Shown here piece by piece: positions 23,713-32,775 of a stretch of 64,000 nucleotides of DNA. A program made the translations under genes and the position numbers. Every line of letters begins with the position of its first letter. The first letter of the stretch is position 1. The stretch comes from Streptomyces sp. NBC_00285 (GTDB lineage: Bacteria > Actinomycetota > Actinomycetes > Streptomycetales > Streptomycetaceae), in the NCBI RefSeq assembly GCF_036174265.1, contig NZ_CP108055.1, positions 2,046,001-2,110,000 on the forward strand. The letters run 5' to 3'. The notes beneath the pieces were generated by a model. The model was not told the origin of the DNA, made no database searches, and saw only the letters and a program-made list of their open reading frames with translations.

Positions 23713-25446
23713 TCAGCTCTTCTTCCGTGAGGCGTTGAACTTCTGCACGAGCTTGTCGTGCTCGGCGAGCGTCTTGGTGAACTTGCTGGTCTTGCCGTCC
23801 AGCGAGATGAAGTAGTACCAACCGTCGTGCGTCGGGTTGAGCGCGCCCTTGAGCGCCTCTTCGCCGGGGTTGTCGATGGGGCCGGGCGGCAGACCCTTCA
23901 CGTAGTACGTGTTGTACGGGTTGTTGTACTGCTTGAGCTCGGCGATCGTCAGGTCGATCTTGCTCTGGTTCTTGACGTAGTTGTACGTGGAGTCGAACTC
24001 CAGGGAGCCGTACGTCTGCGGGTTCCCCGGCTTGAGGCGGTTGTAGACGACCTCCGCCATCTTGCGGAAGTCGTCGTGGCTCGTGCCCTCGGCCTGCGCG
24101 AGACTCGCCACGGTGAGCAGCTGCCAGGGGCCGTCGAGACCCAGGGCCTCGGCCTTCTTCTCCAGGCCGAGTGCCTTGTACTTGTCGTTGGCCCGGCTGA
24201 CCATCTCCTTGAGGACGGCCTCCGGCTTGTCCCCCTTGGTGACCGCGTAGGCGGAGGGGTAGAGGAACCCTTCGAGCGGATCCTTCAGTTTGGAGTGGCC
24301 GAGCGCCCAGTCGGGCAGGCCGACATCCTTGTACTTCTGCTTCGCGACCTTGGCCGTGGTGCCCTTGGACAGGTCGAGACGCGTGTCGATCAGCTCGTAG
24401 ACCCGCGAGTTCCGCTCGCCCTCGCTGATGATCAGGTTGTTCTGGCTCTTGGGGTCGAGCATCAGGACCACGGCACTCTTGGCGGACATCTCCTTGTTCA
24501 GCAGATAGGAGCCGGCCTGGATCCGGCCCGACTCCTTGTTCTGCGTGAACGCGGTCACGAAGGCGTCGACGCTCTTGACCACGCCCGCTTCCTTGAGCCG
24601 CCTGCCCATGTCCGCCCCGTTGGCGCCCGTCGGGATCGTGATGGCCACCTTCGTGCTGGTGCCGTCCCCCGTGAAGTCCGGCGCCGAGACCAGGCGATCT
24701 TGGTAGAACTGGTAGCCGAAGTACCCGACGCCGCCGATGCCGCCGCCGAACACCAGCAGGACCACCAGGCAGGCGCAGCCGCTCTTGCGTTTCTTGCTGC
24801 CCTTGCCGCTGCGGCCGCGCCGGTCGCCACGGCCGCCTTTCGGGTCGTCGGTGTCGTCCTCGTCGTCGTCCCCGCCACCCGCGAAGAAGGCGTGCTCGCC
24901 CTCGTCCGGGCCGGGATCCCAGTCCGTCGGCTGCGGCTCCGGCTCGGCACGCCGACGACTCGGCGGCTCCGGCGGCGGGTACGCGTCCGGGCTGCCGTAG
25001 TGGTCGCCCTGCTCCGCACCGTACGCGGCGGCCTGCTGGCCGTAGGGATCCGACGGATCGGTGGGGTACGGCACCTGCCCCTGAGCGCCGTTCGCCCAGC
25101 CGTTGTTGTCGTACGGCTGCTGCGGCTGGCCCTGATAGGCCTGCTGGTCGTACTGCTGTTGCTGCTGGAACTGCTGCTGGTGGTACTGCTGCTGCTGGTC
25201 GTACTGGCCCTCGTGCTGCGGGTACTGCTGCTGCGCCTGACCATAAGCGGCCTGCTGGCCGTCACCCCAGCCACCGCTGTTGTCGTACTGCGGCTGCTGC
25301 GGCTGCTCCGGATAGTGCTGCGGCTGGCCGCCGTAGGGGGACTGCTGGCCATCGGGGGCCTGCTGTCCTCCCCATCCGTCGTCCCCGTACAACGGGTCCT
25401 CCGGATGCCACGGTTCGGAGCCTTGGCCCCGGCCATACTCAGTCAT
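23713..25446 (-). CDS. mltG: Endolytic murein transglycosylase MltG with a long Q/Y-rich cytosolic N-terminus
   Basis: MltG cleaves nascent glycan strands and so sets their length. At 577 residues it is far longer than the E. coli enzyme (about 340). Residues 28-150 are low-complexity Gln, Tyr, Pro and Gly. Residues 180-202 are acidic and 204-221 basic. One membrane segment follows at 223-246 (CACLVVLLVFGGGIGGVGYF). The extracytoplasmic YceG domain carries the catalytic Glu in LTVASLAQAEGTSHDDFRK and ends with PPGPIDNPGEEALKGALNPT. It precedes aroE and follows ruvX and alaS. The N-terminus may be a protein-interaction or condensate-forming tail. Confidence 0.94.
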   Translation of the reverse strand: MTEYGRGQGSEPWHPEDPLYGDDGWGGQQAPDGQQSPYGGQPQHYPEQPQQPQYDNSGGWGDGQQAAYGQAQQQYPQHEGQYDQQQQYHQQQFQQQQQYDQQAYQGQPQQPYDNNGWANGAQGQVPYPTDPSDPYGQQAAAYGAEQGDHYGSPDAYPPPEPPSRRRAEPEPQPTDWDPGPDEGEHAFFAGGGDDDEDDTDDPKGGRGDRRGRSGKGSKKRKSGCACLVVLLVFGGGIGGVGYFGYQFYQDRLVSAPDFTGDGTSTKVAITIPTGANGADMGRRLKEAGVVKSVDAFVTAFTQNKESGRIQAGSYLLNKEMSAKSAVVLMLDPKSQNNLIISEGERNSRVYELIDTRLDLSKGTTAKVAKQKYKDVGLPDWALGHSKLKDPLEGFLYPSAYAVTKGDKPEAVLKEMVSRANDKYKALGLEKKAEALGLDGPWQLLTVASLAQAEGTSHDDFRKMAEVVYNRLKPGNPQTYGSLEFDSTYNYVKNQSKIDLTIAELKQYNNPYNTYYVKGLPPGPIDNPGEEALKGALNPTHDGWYYFISLDGKTSKFTKTLAEHDKLVQKFNASRKKS

Positions 25447-25568
25447 CGATCCCCTAGAGCCGCGAGGTGGTGGTCGCCTTCTCCGACGACCCGGCTACCG
25501 GTCCGCCTCTTTCTGTGCGGCGACTGTTCGAATGCCACCGCATCGCGCGGAACGTTACCGTATCGCGA

Positions 25569-26033
25569 TCAGATGACCACTTCGACGCCCTCGCCGGGTG
25601 CTTTACCTGACACCCGTTCGGATTCCAGCGCCTGCTGGAGGATGATGACGGCGGCTGCCTGGTCAATGACCGATCTGCCCTTTTTGGATTTCACTCCGGA
25701 TGCGCGCAGCCCCTGGCTGGCCGTGACCGTCGTCATCCGTTCGTCGACCAGCCTGACCTCGATGGGCGCGATGCCCCGCGCGAGTTCCTGGGCGAAGCCA
25801 CGGACCTTGACCGCGGCCGGGCCCTCGCCCCCCTTGAGGGAGCGGGGGAGACCGACGACGATTTCGATCGGTTCGTACTCCTCGATCAGTTGCCTGAGCC
25901 GACGGTGAGCTGCCGGGACGTCCCGGCCGGGGACCGTCTCCACCGGAGTGGCGAGGATCCCGTCGGGGTCGCACGAGGCGACCCCGATGCGGGCGTCCCC
26001 GACGTCGATCGCGAGTCGACGGCCTCTGCGCAT
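25569..26033 (-). CDS. ruvX: Holliday junction resolvase-like RuvX (YqgF)
   Basis: An RNase H-fold nuclease implicated in pre-16S rRNA 5'-end processing and possibly in resolving DNA junctions. The first acidic site is RRLAIDVGDARIGVASCDPD at residues 5-24; IEIVVGLPRSLKGGEG and VRLVDERMTTVTA contain later conserved residues. The 154 residues are normal. The ATG shares one base with the alaS stop codon, so the two genes are translationally coupled. mltG follows after 122 bases. Confidence 0.94.
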   Translation of the reverse strand: MRRGRRLAIDVGDARIGVASCDPDGILATPVETVPGRDVPAAHRRLRQLIEEYEPIEIVVGLPRSLKGGEGPAAVKVRGFAQELARGIAPIEVRLVDERMTTVTASQGLRASGVKSKKGRSVIDQAAAVIILQQALESERVSGKAPGEGVEVVI

Positions 26034-28705
26034 TACTTGGCCGTCTCCCCGACCAGGCGTTCCACGGCGTCCACGGCCTCACCGATCGCGGCCGGGTTCT
26101 GGCCGCCGCCCTGGGCGACGTCCGGCTTGCCGCCACCGCCGCCGCCGAGCGTCTTGGCCGCCGTGCGGACCAGTTCACCGGCCTTGAGACCGCGCTCGCG
26201 GGCGGCCTCGTTGGTGGCGATGACCGTCAGCGGCTTGCCGTTGTTGACGGTGAAGAGGGCGACGACGACGGCCCGGCCGCCCTGGATGCGGCCGCGCACG
26301 TCGAGGACCAGCTTGCGCAGGTCGTCCGGCGTGGTGCCGTCCGGGACCTGACCGGTGACGAGGGCGGTCCCGTGGACGTCCTTGGCGGACTCGGCGAGAC
26401 CGGCCGCGGCCTGCAGGACCTTCTCGGCACGGAACTTCTCGATCTCCTTCTCGGCGTCCTTCAGCTTGCCGAGCATGGCGGAGACCTTCTCCGGAAGCTC
26501 CTCCGGGCGGCCCTTGATCAGCTCCTGGAGCTGGGCGACGACCGTGTGCTCACGGGCGAGGAAGTTGTAGGCGTCGACGCCGACCAACGCCTCGATACGG
26601 CGGACACCGGAGCCGATCGACGACTCGCCGAGCAGCTTCACCAGTCCCAGCTGGGCGGTGTTGTGCACATGGGTGCCGCCGCACAGCTCCTTGGAGAAGT
26701 CGCCGATGGTGACGACCCGGACGCGCTCGCCGTACTTCTCGCCGAACTCGGCGATGGCGCCCTGCTTCTTGGCCTCGTCCAGGCTCAGGATCTCGGCGTG
26801 CACGTCGAGATCACGGGCGAGCACCTCGTTGATCTTCTGCTCGACGTCGGTCATCACGGCCGTCGGAACCGCGGACGGGGAGCCGAAGTCGAAGCGGAAA
26901 CGGCCGGGCTGGTTCTCGGAACCGGCCTGGGCGGCCGTCGGGCCGAGCGCTTCCCGAAGGGCCTGGTGGGTGAGGTGGGTGGCCGAGTGGGCACGGGCGA
27001 TGGCCGTACGACGGCGGCCGTCGATCGAGGCGAGGGCCTTGGCTCCGACGGTCACCTCGCCGAACTGGACGACACCCTTGTGGACGTAGACGCCCGGTAC
27101 CGGCTTCTGGCAGTCGCGGATCTCGATGACGGCACCGGAGTCGACCTTGATGCGGCCGGTGTCGCCGATCTGGCCGCCGCCCTCGGCGTAGAAGGGGGTG
27201 CGGTCGAGGACGATCTCGACCTCGTCGCCCTCGGTGGCCGCCGGGGAGGAGGCGCCGTCGACGAGGATGCCGACGATCGTGGACTCGCTCTCGGTGTCCG
27301 AGTAGCCGAGGAACTCGGTCTCGCCGGCCTGGTCGGCGATCGCACGGTAGGCGCCCGCGCCGACATGGCCGGTCTTCTTGCCCTGGGCGTCGGCCTTGGC
27401 GCGTTCCCGCTGTTCCTTCATCAGGCGGCGGAAGCCGTCCTCGTCCACGGAGAGGCCCTGCTCGGCGGCCATCTCCAGGGTGAGGTCGATCGGGAAGCCC
27501 CAGGTGTCGTGGAGCAGGAACGCCTTGTCGCCGGCGAGGACCTTGCCACCCGCCTGCTTGGTCTCGGTGACCGCGGTGTCGAGGATGTTGGTGCCGGCCT
27601 TCAGCGTCTTGAGGAAGGCGTTCTCCTCGGCGACGGCGACCTTCTCGATGCGCTCGCGGTCGGTGACGAGCTCCGGGTACTGCTGCCCCATCATGGCGAT
27701 CACGGTGTCGACCAGGTCGAGCACGACCGGGCCGGTGGCACCGAGCAGGCGCATGTTGCGGATGGCGCGGCGCATGATGCGGCGCAGGACATAACCGCGG
27801 CCCTCGTTGCCGGGGGTGACGCCGTCGCCGACGAGCATGACGGACGTACGCATGTGGTCGGTGACCACGCGCAGGGACACGTCCGACTCGTGGGTGTCGC
27901 CGTACGCGACGCCCGTCAGCTCGGTGGCCTTCCTGATGACGGCCATGGAGGTGTCGATCTCGTACATGTTCTGCACGCCCTGCAGAATCATCGCCAGACG
28001 CTCCAGGCCGAGGCCCGTGTCGATGTTCTTGCTGGGAAGCTCGCCGAGGATCTCGAAGTTGTCCTTGCCGATGCCCTCGCCGCGCTCGTACTGCATGAAG
28101 ACGAGGTTCCAGATCTCCACGTACCGCTCGTCGTTGACGGCGGGGCCGCCCTCGACGCCGAAGTCGGGGCCGCGGTCGTAGTTGATCTCGGAACAGGGGC
28201 CACAGGGTCCGGGGACGCCCATGGACCAGTAGTTGTCCTTCATGCCGAGGCGCTGGATGCGCTCCTTGGGCACGCCGATGGTCTCGTGCCAGATGCGCTC
28301 GGCCTCGTCGTCGTCCTTGTAGACGGTGATCCAGAGCTTCTCCGGCTCCAGGCCGTAACCACCCTTGTCCTGGGGGCTGGTGAGCAGCTCCCAGGCGTAC
28401 TTGATGGCGCCTTCCTTGAAGTAGTCGCCGAAGGAGAAGTTGCCGCACATCTGGAAGAACGTGCCGTGCCGCGTGGTCTTGCCGACCTCTTCGATGTCGG
28501 GCGTACGCACACACTTCTGCACGCTGGTCGCGCGCGACCACGGCGGCTTGACCTCACCGAGGAAGTACGGCTTGAAGGGGACCATGCCGGCGGGGACCAG
28601 GAGCAGAGTCGGGTCGTCCGCGATGAGCGACGCCGAAGGGACGACGGTGTGCCCGCGCTCCTCGTAGAAGCTCAGCCAGCGGCGGCGAATCTCGGCCGAC
28701 TCCAT
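26033..28705 (-). CDS. alaS: Alanyl-tRNA synthetase
   Basis: AlaRS charges tRNA-Ala and edits mischarged serine and glycine. Its 890 residues comprise the class II catalytic domain (starting [20 protein letters not shown], with GPCGPCSEI as part of the active site), the tRNA-recognition region, the editing domain with zinc ligands in [19 protein letters not shown] and [12 protein letters not shown], and the C-Ala domain ending in a glycine-rich stretch ([20 protein letters not shown]). Its ATG overlaps the stop of the upstream membrane-protein gene. Confidence 0.98.
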   Translation of the reverse strand: MESAEIRRRWLSFYEERGHTVVPSASLIADDPTLLLVPAGMVPFKPYFLGEVKPPWSRATSVQKCVRTPDIEEVGKTTRHGTFFQMCGNFSFGDYFKEGAIKYAWELLTSPQDKGGYGLEPEKLWITVYKDDDEAERIWHETIGVPKERIQRLGMKDNYWSMGVPGPCGPCSEINYDRGPDFGVEGGPAVNDERYVEIWNLVFMQYERGEGIGKDNFEILGELPSKNIDTGLGLERLAMILQGVQNMYEIDTSMAVIRKATELTGVAYGDTHESDVSLRVVTDHMRTSVMLVGDGVTPGNEGRGYVLRRIMRRAIRNMRLLGATGPVVLDLVDTVIAMMGQQYPELVTDRERIEKVAVAEENAFLKTLKAGTNILDTAVTETKQAGGKVLAGDKAFLLHDTWGFPIDLTLEMAAEQGLSVDEDGFRRLMKEQRERAKADAQGKKTGHVGAGAYRAIADQAGETEFLGYSDTESESTIVGILVDGASSPAATEGDEVEIVLDRTPFYAEGGGQIGDTGRIKVDSGAVIEIRDCQKPVPGVYVHKGVVQFGEVTVGAKALASIDGRRRTAIARAHSATHLTHQALREALGPTAAQAGSENQPGRFRFDFGSPSAVPTAVMTDVEQKINEVLARDLDVHAEILSLDEAKKQGAIAEFGEKYGERVRVVTIGDFSKELCGGTHVHNTAQLGLVKLLGESSIGSGVRRIEALVGVDAYNFLAREHTVVAQLQELIKGRPEELPEKVSAMLGKLKDAEKEIEKFRAEKVLQAAAGLAESAKDVHGTALVTGQVPDGTTPDDLRKLVLDVRGRIQGGRAVVVALFTVNNGKPLTVIATNEAARERGLKAGELVRTAAKTLGGGGGGKPDVAQGGGQNPAAIGEAVDAVERLVGETAK

Positions 28706-29055
28706 CAGTGGTCCTCATTCCGGTTGTGCGAGTACGTCGTCCTGTCGTTGTCGACGGACTTCGGGTCGGTGCGGTTCTCGATGGCGGCGTAGCGCCGGGG
28801 AGCGGGGAGTTCGGGGTCGCTGTTGATGCCCAGGGCCTCCCCCAGCTCCTCCTCCCGCTGGGCCATGTTGTCCCGGACGTCGAGCGCGAAGCCCACCGCT
28901 CGGTCCTTGATGCGGTGACCGGTCTCGATGGCCTTGTTCGCCGCGGTCGCGGCGAGGCTCTCGGGGGTCAGCTGCCTCATCTTGCGATTGACCTTGGTGG
29001 TGGCCCAGACACCGGCGGCGACGCCGGTGCCGAACCAGAAGGTACGGCGGAACAT
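28705..29055 (-). CDS. Small membrane-associated protein (DUF6167-like)
   Basis: A 116-residue protein found next to alaS across Streptomyces. The N-terminus [20 protein letters not shown] forms one short membrane segment or hydrophobic anchor, followed by a charged region ([20 protein letters not shown]) and a hydrophilic tail (RNEDH end). The start at 29055 is preferred because it follows the partner gene by 8 bases; the frame is open much further upstream but overlaps it. The stop overlaps the alaS start (TGATG). The role is unknown; the DUF number is from memory. Confidence 0.8.
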   Translation of the reverse strand: MFRRTFWFGTGVAAGVWATTKVNRKMRQLTPESLAATAANKAIETGHRIKDRAVGFALDVRDNMAQREEELGEALGINSDPELPAPRRYAAIENRTDPKSVDNDRTTYSHNRNEDH

Positions 29056-29063
29056 CCTGGCTC

Positions 29064-29504
29064 TCAGTCCCTCTTTCCGCGGAGGTTTCGCTTCTCCCGC
29101 CGGGAGACCGTGCGGCCCACGATCACGGTACGCCGGGGCTCCCTGGCAGGCATGTCGTCCTTGCGGCCGCTGATCGCCCGGCGCACGCCGTAGCCGAAGG
29201 CGGCGACCTTGACGAGGGGGCCGCCGAAGGTGGAGGCGACGGTGGTGGACAGCGCGGAGGCGTTCGACGTGACCTCCTGGACGTCCGAGGCGATGGCGTC
29301 GACCCGCTCGATCTGGGTCTGCGCGGAGCGCACGGCGGTGGAGGCGTCGGCCAGCAGCGGGACGGCCTGGTCGGTCACGTCCGCCACGAGTTTGGTGGTC
29401 GCCTTGAGCGTCTGGGCCAGCCTCGCCAGGGCGACGGCGAGGAAGGAGACCAGGATCGCCCAGAAGACGGCCACCAGGATCCCGGCAACCTCTCCACCGG
29501 ACAC
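29064..29504 (-). CDS. DUF948-family membrane protein
   Basis: A 146-residue protein with one N-terminal membrane helix (VAGILVAVFWAILVSFLAVA) followed by about 80 residues of amphipathic, probably coiled-coil sequence (LARLAQTLKATTKLVADVTD and QIERVDAIASDVQEVTSNAS) and a basic tail (RRTVIVGRTVSRREKRNLRG). This layout is characteristic of DUF948 proteins. The GTG at 29504 gives the typical N-terminus but has a weak ribosome-binding site. It is the first gene of the alaS group and is divergent from the AfsR-like gene. Function unknown. Confidence 0.8.
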   Translation of the reverse strand: MSGGEVAGILVAVFWAILVSFLAVALARLAQTLKATTKLVADVTDQAVPLLADASTAVRSAQTQIERVDAIASDVQEVTSNASALSTTVASTFGGPLVKVAAFGYGVRRAISGRKDDMPAREPRRTVIVGRTVSRREKRNLRGKRD

Positions 29505-29619
29505 CTGACACCTGCTCTCATAAACACCTGTAGATAACGGTGCCGAGCCTATCGCGCCGGGGATGGCGCTCCGCACCGGATTACTCCCGGCACGTCCCCG
29601 GGGCGCCCACGGCGATTGT

Positions 29620-29649
29620 ACGGAGCGAACACGCTTCAGTACGCTCCGT
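29620..29649 (+). promoter_or_regulatory. Inverted repeat upstream of the AfsR-like gene
   Basis: ACGGAGCG (29620-29627) and CGCTCCGT (29642-29649) form an 8-bp inverted repeat with a 14-base spacer. It ends six bases before the ATG at 29655, in the 150-base divergent gap. It could be an operator or a hairpin that hides the start codon. Confidence 0.4.
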
Positions 29650-29654
29650 GTTCC

Positions 29655-31826
29655 ATGCGTAGTCATCAGCCCGACCGCCCCGAGGTGCACGGCAATCTCC
29701 CCCTGGAACTCGACGGGTTCGTGGGCCGCCGTGCCGAACTCTCCGGGCTGGCGCGGGCGCTGGACACCTCGCGGCTGGTGACGGTGACGGGACCGGGCGG
29801 AATCGGCAAGTCCCGGCTCGCGGCCCGGGTGGCCGGCGGCCGGTGCGCACCGCCCGACGGGGTGTGGCGGGTCGAGCTGTCGGCGGTGCGCGACCCGGAG
29901 TTCGTCGACTACGCGGTCGTGGAGGCGCTGGGCCTGACGGACCATACCGCGCGACTGCCGCGCGAGACGCTCCTCGCGCATCTCACCGGACGCCGGCTCC
30001 TGCTGGTCCTGGACGGTTTCGAGCACCTGGTGGACGCGTGCGCGGAACTCGTCGTCGAACTGCTCGGACAGGTCCCGGGGCTGGCCGTCCTCGCCGTCGG
30101 ACGCAGACCTCTGTCCGTGGCCGGGGAGCAGGTGTTCGCGCTGGGGCCGCTGGGCGAGGAAGAGGCCGTGGAGCTGTTCGGGCAACGTGCCGAACGGCAG
30201 GGAGTGACAGCCGATCACGATCCGCGCGTACGGGAACTGTGCCGGCGGCTGGACGGCATCCCGCTGGCGGTCGAGCTGGCCGCGGGACGGCTGGGGGCGC
30301 TGTCCCCCGCCCAGCTGCTGGAACGGCTCGACGACCGGTTCCGGGTGCTGACGGGCGGCGGCCGGGACGCCCTCCCCCGGCATCGGACGCTGCGCACGGC
30401 GATCGGCTGGAGCCACGAACTGTGCACGCCGCAGGAGCGGTTGCTGTGGTCGCGGCTGTCGGTGTTCGCGGGGCAGTTCGACCTGGAGGCGGCCGAGTAC
30501 GTGTGCAGCGGCGGCGGGCTGCACTCCGACGACGTTCTCGATGTCCTGTCCGCGCTGCTCGCCCAGTCCGTGGTGGCTCGCGCGGCGACCGCGACCGGCG
30601 TGCGCTACCGGATGCTCGACACGGTCCGGGCGTACGGCGCGGAGTGGCTGGAGGCGACGGGCGACGCGGGCCGGCTGCGCAGGCGGCACCGCGACTGGTA
30701 CGTGGGCCTTGCGACCTGGTGCGAACTGGAATGGTTCTCGCCCCGGCAAGACGAGGTGGCCGCCCGGATCGAGGCCGAACTGCCGAATCTGCGCTGCGCC
30801 CTGGAGCACTGCCTGACCGAACCGGACGGCGCGGAACTGGGCCAGCACCTCGCGGGCTCCCTCTGGTTCTGCTGGGTCGGCTGTGGCCGGTTGTCGGAGG
30901 GGCGGCACTGGCTGGAGCGCAGCGTCGAGCTGGAGCCCGGCACCGAGCACGCCCGGCTGAAGGCGTTGTGGGTCCTCGGCTATGTGGCGGTCCTCCAGGG
31001 CGACACGGTCCCCGCGCTGGCGGCGCTGCAGGAGTGCCGCCAGGAGGCGGAGCGGTCCGCGAACCCGACGGCGGTGGCGTACGCGGAGCACCGCACCGGC
31101 TGTCTGGCACTCGTCTCGGACGACATGCCGCGCGCCGAGACACTGCTGCGCTCGTCACAGGCGCGCTATCAGGAGATCGGCGAACTCAACAGCAATGTGC
31201 TGATGGGGCAGGTCGAACTGGCGATGGCGCGGGCGTTCCTGGGCGATCTGCCGGACGCGGTGCGGCTGTGCGAGGACGTGCGCCAGGTGTGCGAGGACCA
31301 CGGCGAGCGATGGGCTCGTTCGTACGCGCTGTACGTCCTGGCGTACGCCGCCTGGAGCGAGGGCGACCCGGCACGCGCACGCGCGCTGCTCACCGACTGT
31401 CTGGCCTGCGCGCACGCCTTCCACGACCTGCTCGGCTCGGTCCTGTCCCTCGAACTGCTGGCCCTGGTCACGGTGACACAGGGCGATGCGGCCGAGGCCG
31501 CTCTGTTGCAGGGCGCGGCGGCCTCGCTGTGGCCGTCGGTGGGCCTGTCGCTGTTCGGCTCGGCCCACTACAACGCCCCGCACGAGCTGTGCGAGGCGAC
31601 GGCCCGGGAGCGGCTGGGCGACGAGCGGTACGAGGAGTGCGTACGGCAGGGGGCTCGGCTCGACCGGGAGGCGGCGGTGGCCCGGGCCCTGGGGCGTGGC
31701 GGGCGGGAGCCGGGTCTGGACGCGCTGCGGGCGCCGCGCGGTCCGGTACGGCATCCGACAGCGGCTGCGAGGACGCAGCAGCCCGCCGCCTCGCCCACCT
31801 GGAAGGGCGGGGAGACGGCGGGCTGA
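29655..31826 (+). CDS. AfsR/MalT-like ATPase with TPR repeats, no DNA-binding domain
   Basis: A 723-residue STAND-type signalling ATPase. After a leader containing LPLELDGFVGRRAELSGLAR, Walker A is TVTGPGGIGKSRLAARVAG near residue 40 and Walker B is RRLLLVLDGFEHLVDACAEL. The winged-helix lead-in is RHRTLRTAIGWSHELCTPQE. Residues from about 350 onward are TPR-like helical repeats. Proteins of this architecture normally carry a SARP or LuxR DNA-binding domain; here the C-terminus ends ARTQQPAASPTWKGGETAG with neither. The ATG at 29655 follows FVGR-type family starts, though an in-frame TTG lies at 29616. The target is unknown. Confidence 0.85.
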   Translation: MRSHQPDRPEVHGNLPLELDGFVGRRAELSGLARALDTSRLVTVTGPGGIGKSRLAARVAGGRCAPPDGVWRVELSAVRDPEFVDYAVVEALGLTDHTARLPRETLLAHLTGRRLLLVLDGFEHLVDACAELVVELLGQVPGLAVLAVGRRPLSVAGEQVFALGPLGEEEAVELFGQRAERQGVTADHDPRVRELCRRLDGIPLAVELAAGRLGALSPAQLLERLDDRFRVLTGGGRDALPRHRTLRTAIGWSHELCTPQERLLWSRLSVFAGQFDLEAAEYVCSGGGLHSDDVLDVLSALLAQSVVARAATATGVRYRMLDTVRAYGAEWLEATGDAGRLRRRHRDWYVGLATWCELEWFSPRQDEVAARIEAELPNLRCALEHCLTEPDGAELGQHLAGSLWFCWVGCGRLSEGRHWLERSVELEPGTEHARLKALWVLGYVAVLQGDTVPALAALQECRQEAERSANPTAVAYAEHRTGCLALVSDDMPRAETLLRSSQARYQEIGELNSNVLMGQVELAMARAFLGDLPDAVRLCEDVRQVCEDHGERWARSYALYVLAYAAWSEGDPARARALLTDCLACAHAFHDLLGSVLSLELLALVTVTQGDAAEAALLQGAAASLWPSVGLSLFGSAHYNAPHELCEATARERLGDERYEECVRQGARLDREAAVARALGRGGREPGLDALRAPRGPVRHPTAAARTQQPAASPTWKGGETAG

Positions 31827-31857
31827 GGTGGTGCGTGGTGCTACGGCCTGCTGGTGA

Positions 31858-32472
31858 TCAGCGGGCGTAGTACTCGACGACGAGCTGCTCGTCGCAGATC
31901 ACCGGGATTTCCTTGCGGTTCGGCTCGCGGTCCAGGCGGAAGGCCAGGGCGCCGAGGTTCACCTGCAGGTAGCGCGGGGTCTCACCGTCGGGGGCGAAGC
32001 CACCGGCGCGCGCGACCTCGAACAGCGTCTTGCTGCGGCTGCGCTCGCGGACCATCACGACGTCGTCGGGACGGACACGGAACGACGGCTTGTCGACCTT
32101 GCCGCCGTTGACCTCGATGTGGCCGTGAACGACCATCTGGCGGGCCTGGTAGATCGTGCGGGCGATGCCCGAACGCAGAACCAGGGCGTCGAGACGACGC
32201 TCCAGCTCGATGACCAGGGCCTCACCGGTCTTGCCCTGCGTCTTGGCGGCACGCTCGTAGGCGCGGACGAGCTGGCGCTCGGACACGTCGTACTGCGCGC
32301 GCAGACGCTGCTTCTCCAGCAGACGGACCTTGTAGTCCGAGTTCTGCTTGCGGCCACGACCGTGCTCACCCGGCGGGTAGGGGCGGGCCTCGAAGTACTT
32401 GACGGCCTTCGGGGTCAGCGCAATGCCGAGGGCACGCGACTTCTTGACCTTGGGGCGGGGCTGGTTCGCCAC
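31858..32472 (-). CDS. rpsD: 30S ribosomal protein S4
   Basis: S4 nucleates 16S rRNA folding at the A-site side of the small subunit. It starts [20 protein letters not shown], with an N-terminal segment lacking the four-cysteine zinc ribbon found in many S4 proteins, so it belongs to the zinc-free class. The S4 RNA-binding domain is seen as [20 protein letters not shown] and [20 protein letters not shown]. The 204 residues are normal. It is isolated from other ribosomal genes, as in other Streptomyces. It converges on the AfsR-like gene with only 31 bases between stops. Confidence 0.97.
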   Translation of the reverse strand: MANQPRPKVKKSRALGIALTPKAVKYFEARPYPPGEHGRGRKQNSDYKVRLLEKQRLRAQYDVSERQLVRAYERAAKTQGKTGEALVIELERRLDALVLRSGIARTIYQARQMVVHGHIEVNGGKVDKPSFRVRPDDVVMVRERSRSKTLFEVARAGGFAPDGETPRYLQVNLGALAFRLDREPNRKEIPVICDEQLVVEYYAR

Positions 32473-32775
32473 AATCTCTCATTTCTGGGTGTTCGGCTCG
32501 TCAGAGTTATGGGAGGTCGCATCCGCAGCCGGGGAAACCCGCCGGGTCCGCGAGGGACCTGGTGGGCAGCCGCTCCCCTGGTCTGGGCACATACGTGCAG
32601 CACGCGAGTGACCCACCGACCGGTTCCGCCATACTTTCGTACGACGGGTGGTGATGGGTTGCCCGCGACACCATTCGAACGGTGCGCGACACTCCTGGAA
32701 CCCGCTGGGGGTTCCGGCCGGTTGTCCCGCTCTGACTGCGCGGGACTCGGCACTTCGAGGGATTCTACAGGGTGC
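32473..32775. other. rpsD-rarA intergenic region
   Basis: This 303-base gap should contain the rpsD promoter and leader. Near rarA it has two hairpins, 32697-32715 and 32724-32746. No protein-coding frame looks real. Confidence 0.5.
32697..32746 (-). terminator. Tandem hairpins after rarA
   Basis: GTCCCGC (32724-32730) pairs with GCGGGAC (32740-32746), 29 bases past the rarA stop. A second stem, GGAACCC (32697-32703) with GGGTTCC (32709-32715), follows. Both have 7-bp perfect arms. Confidence 0.55.

Noticed and set aside
25074..25360. Repeated CTGCTG/TGCTGC triplets resembling a repeat array
   Set aside because: They encode the Gln-rich part of MltG in frame and lack conserved repeat and spacer structure, so this is not a CRISPR array.
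26372..28792. An 806-codon plus-strand open frame across alaS
   Set aside because: Antisense shadow of alaS, with the same Leu/Asp/Val/Gly-rich composition typical of such artefacts.
29505..29654. T-box-like leader for the alaS group
   Set aside because: There is no specifier loop or T-box consensus, and the first gene of that transcript is not alaS.
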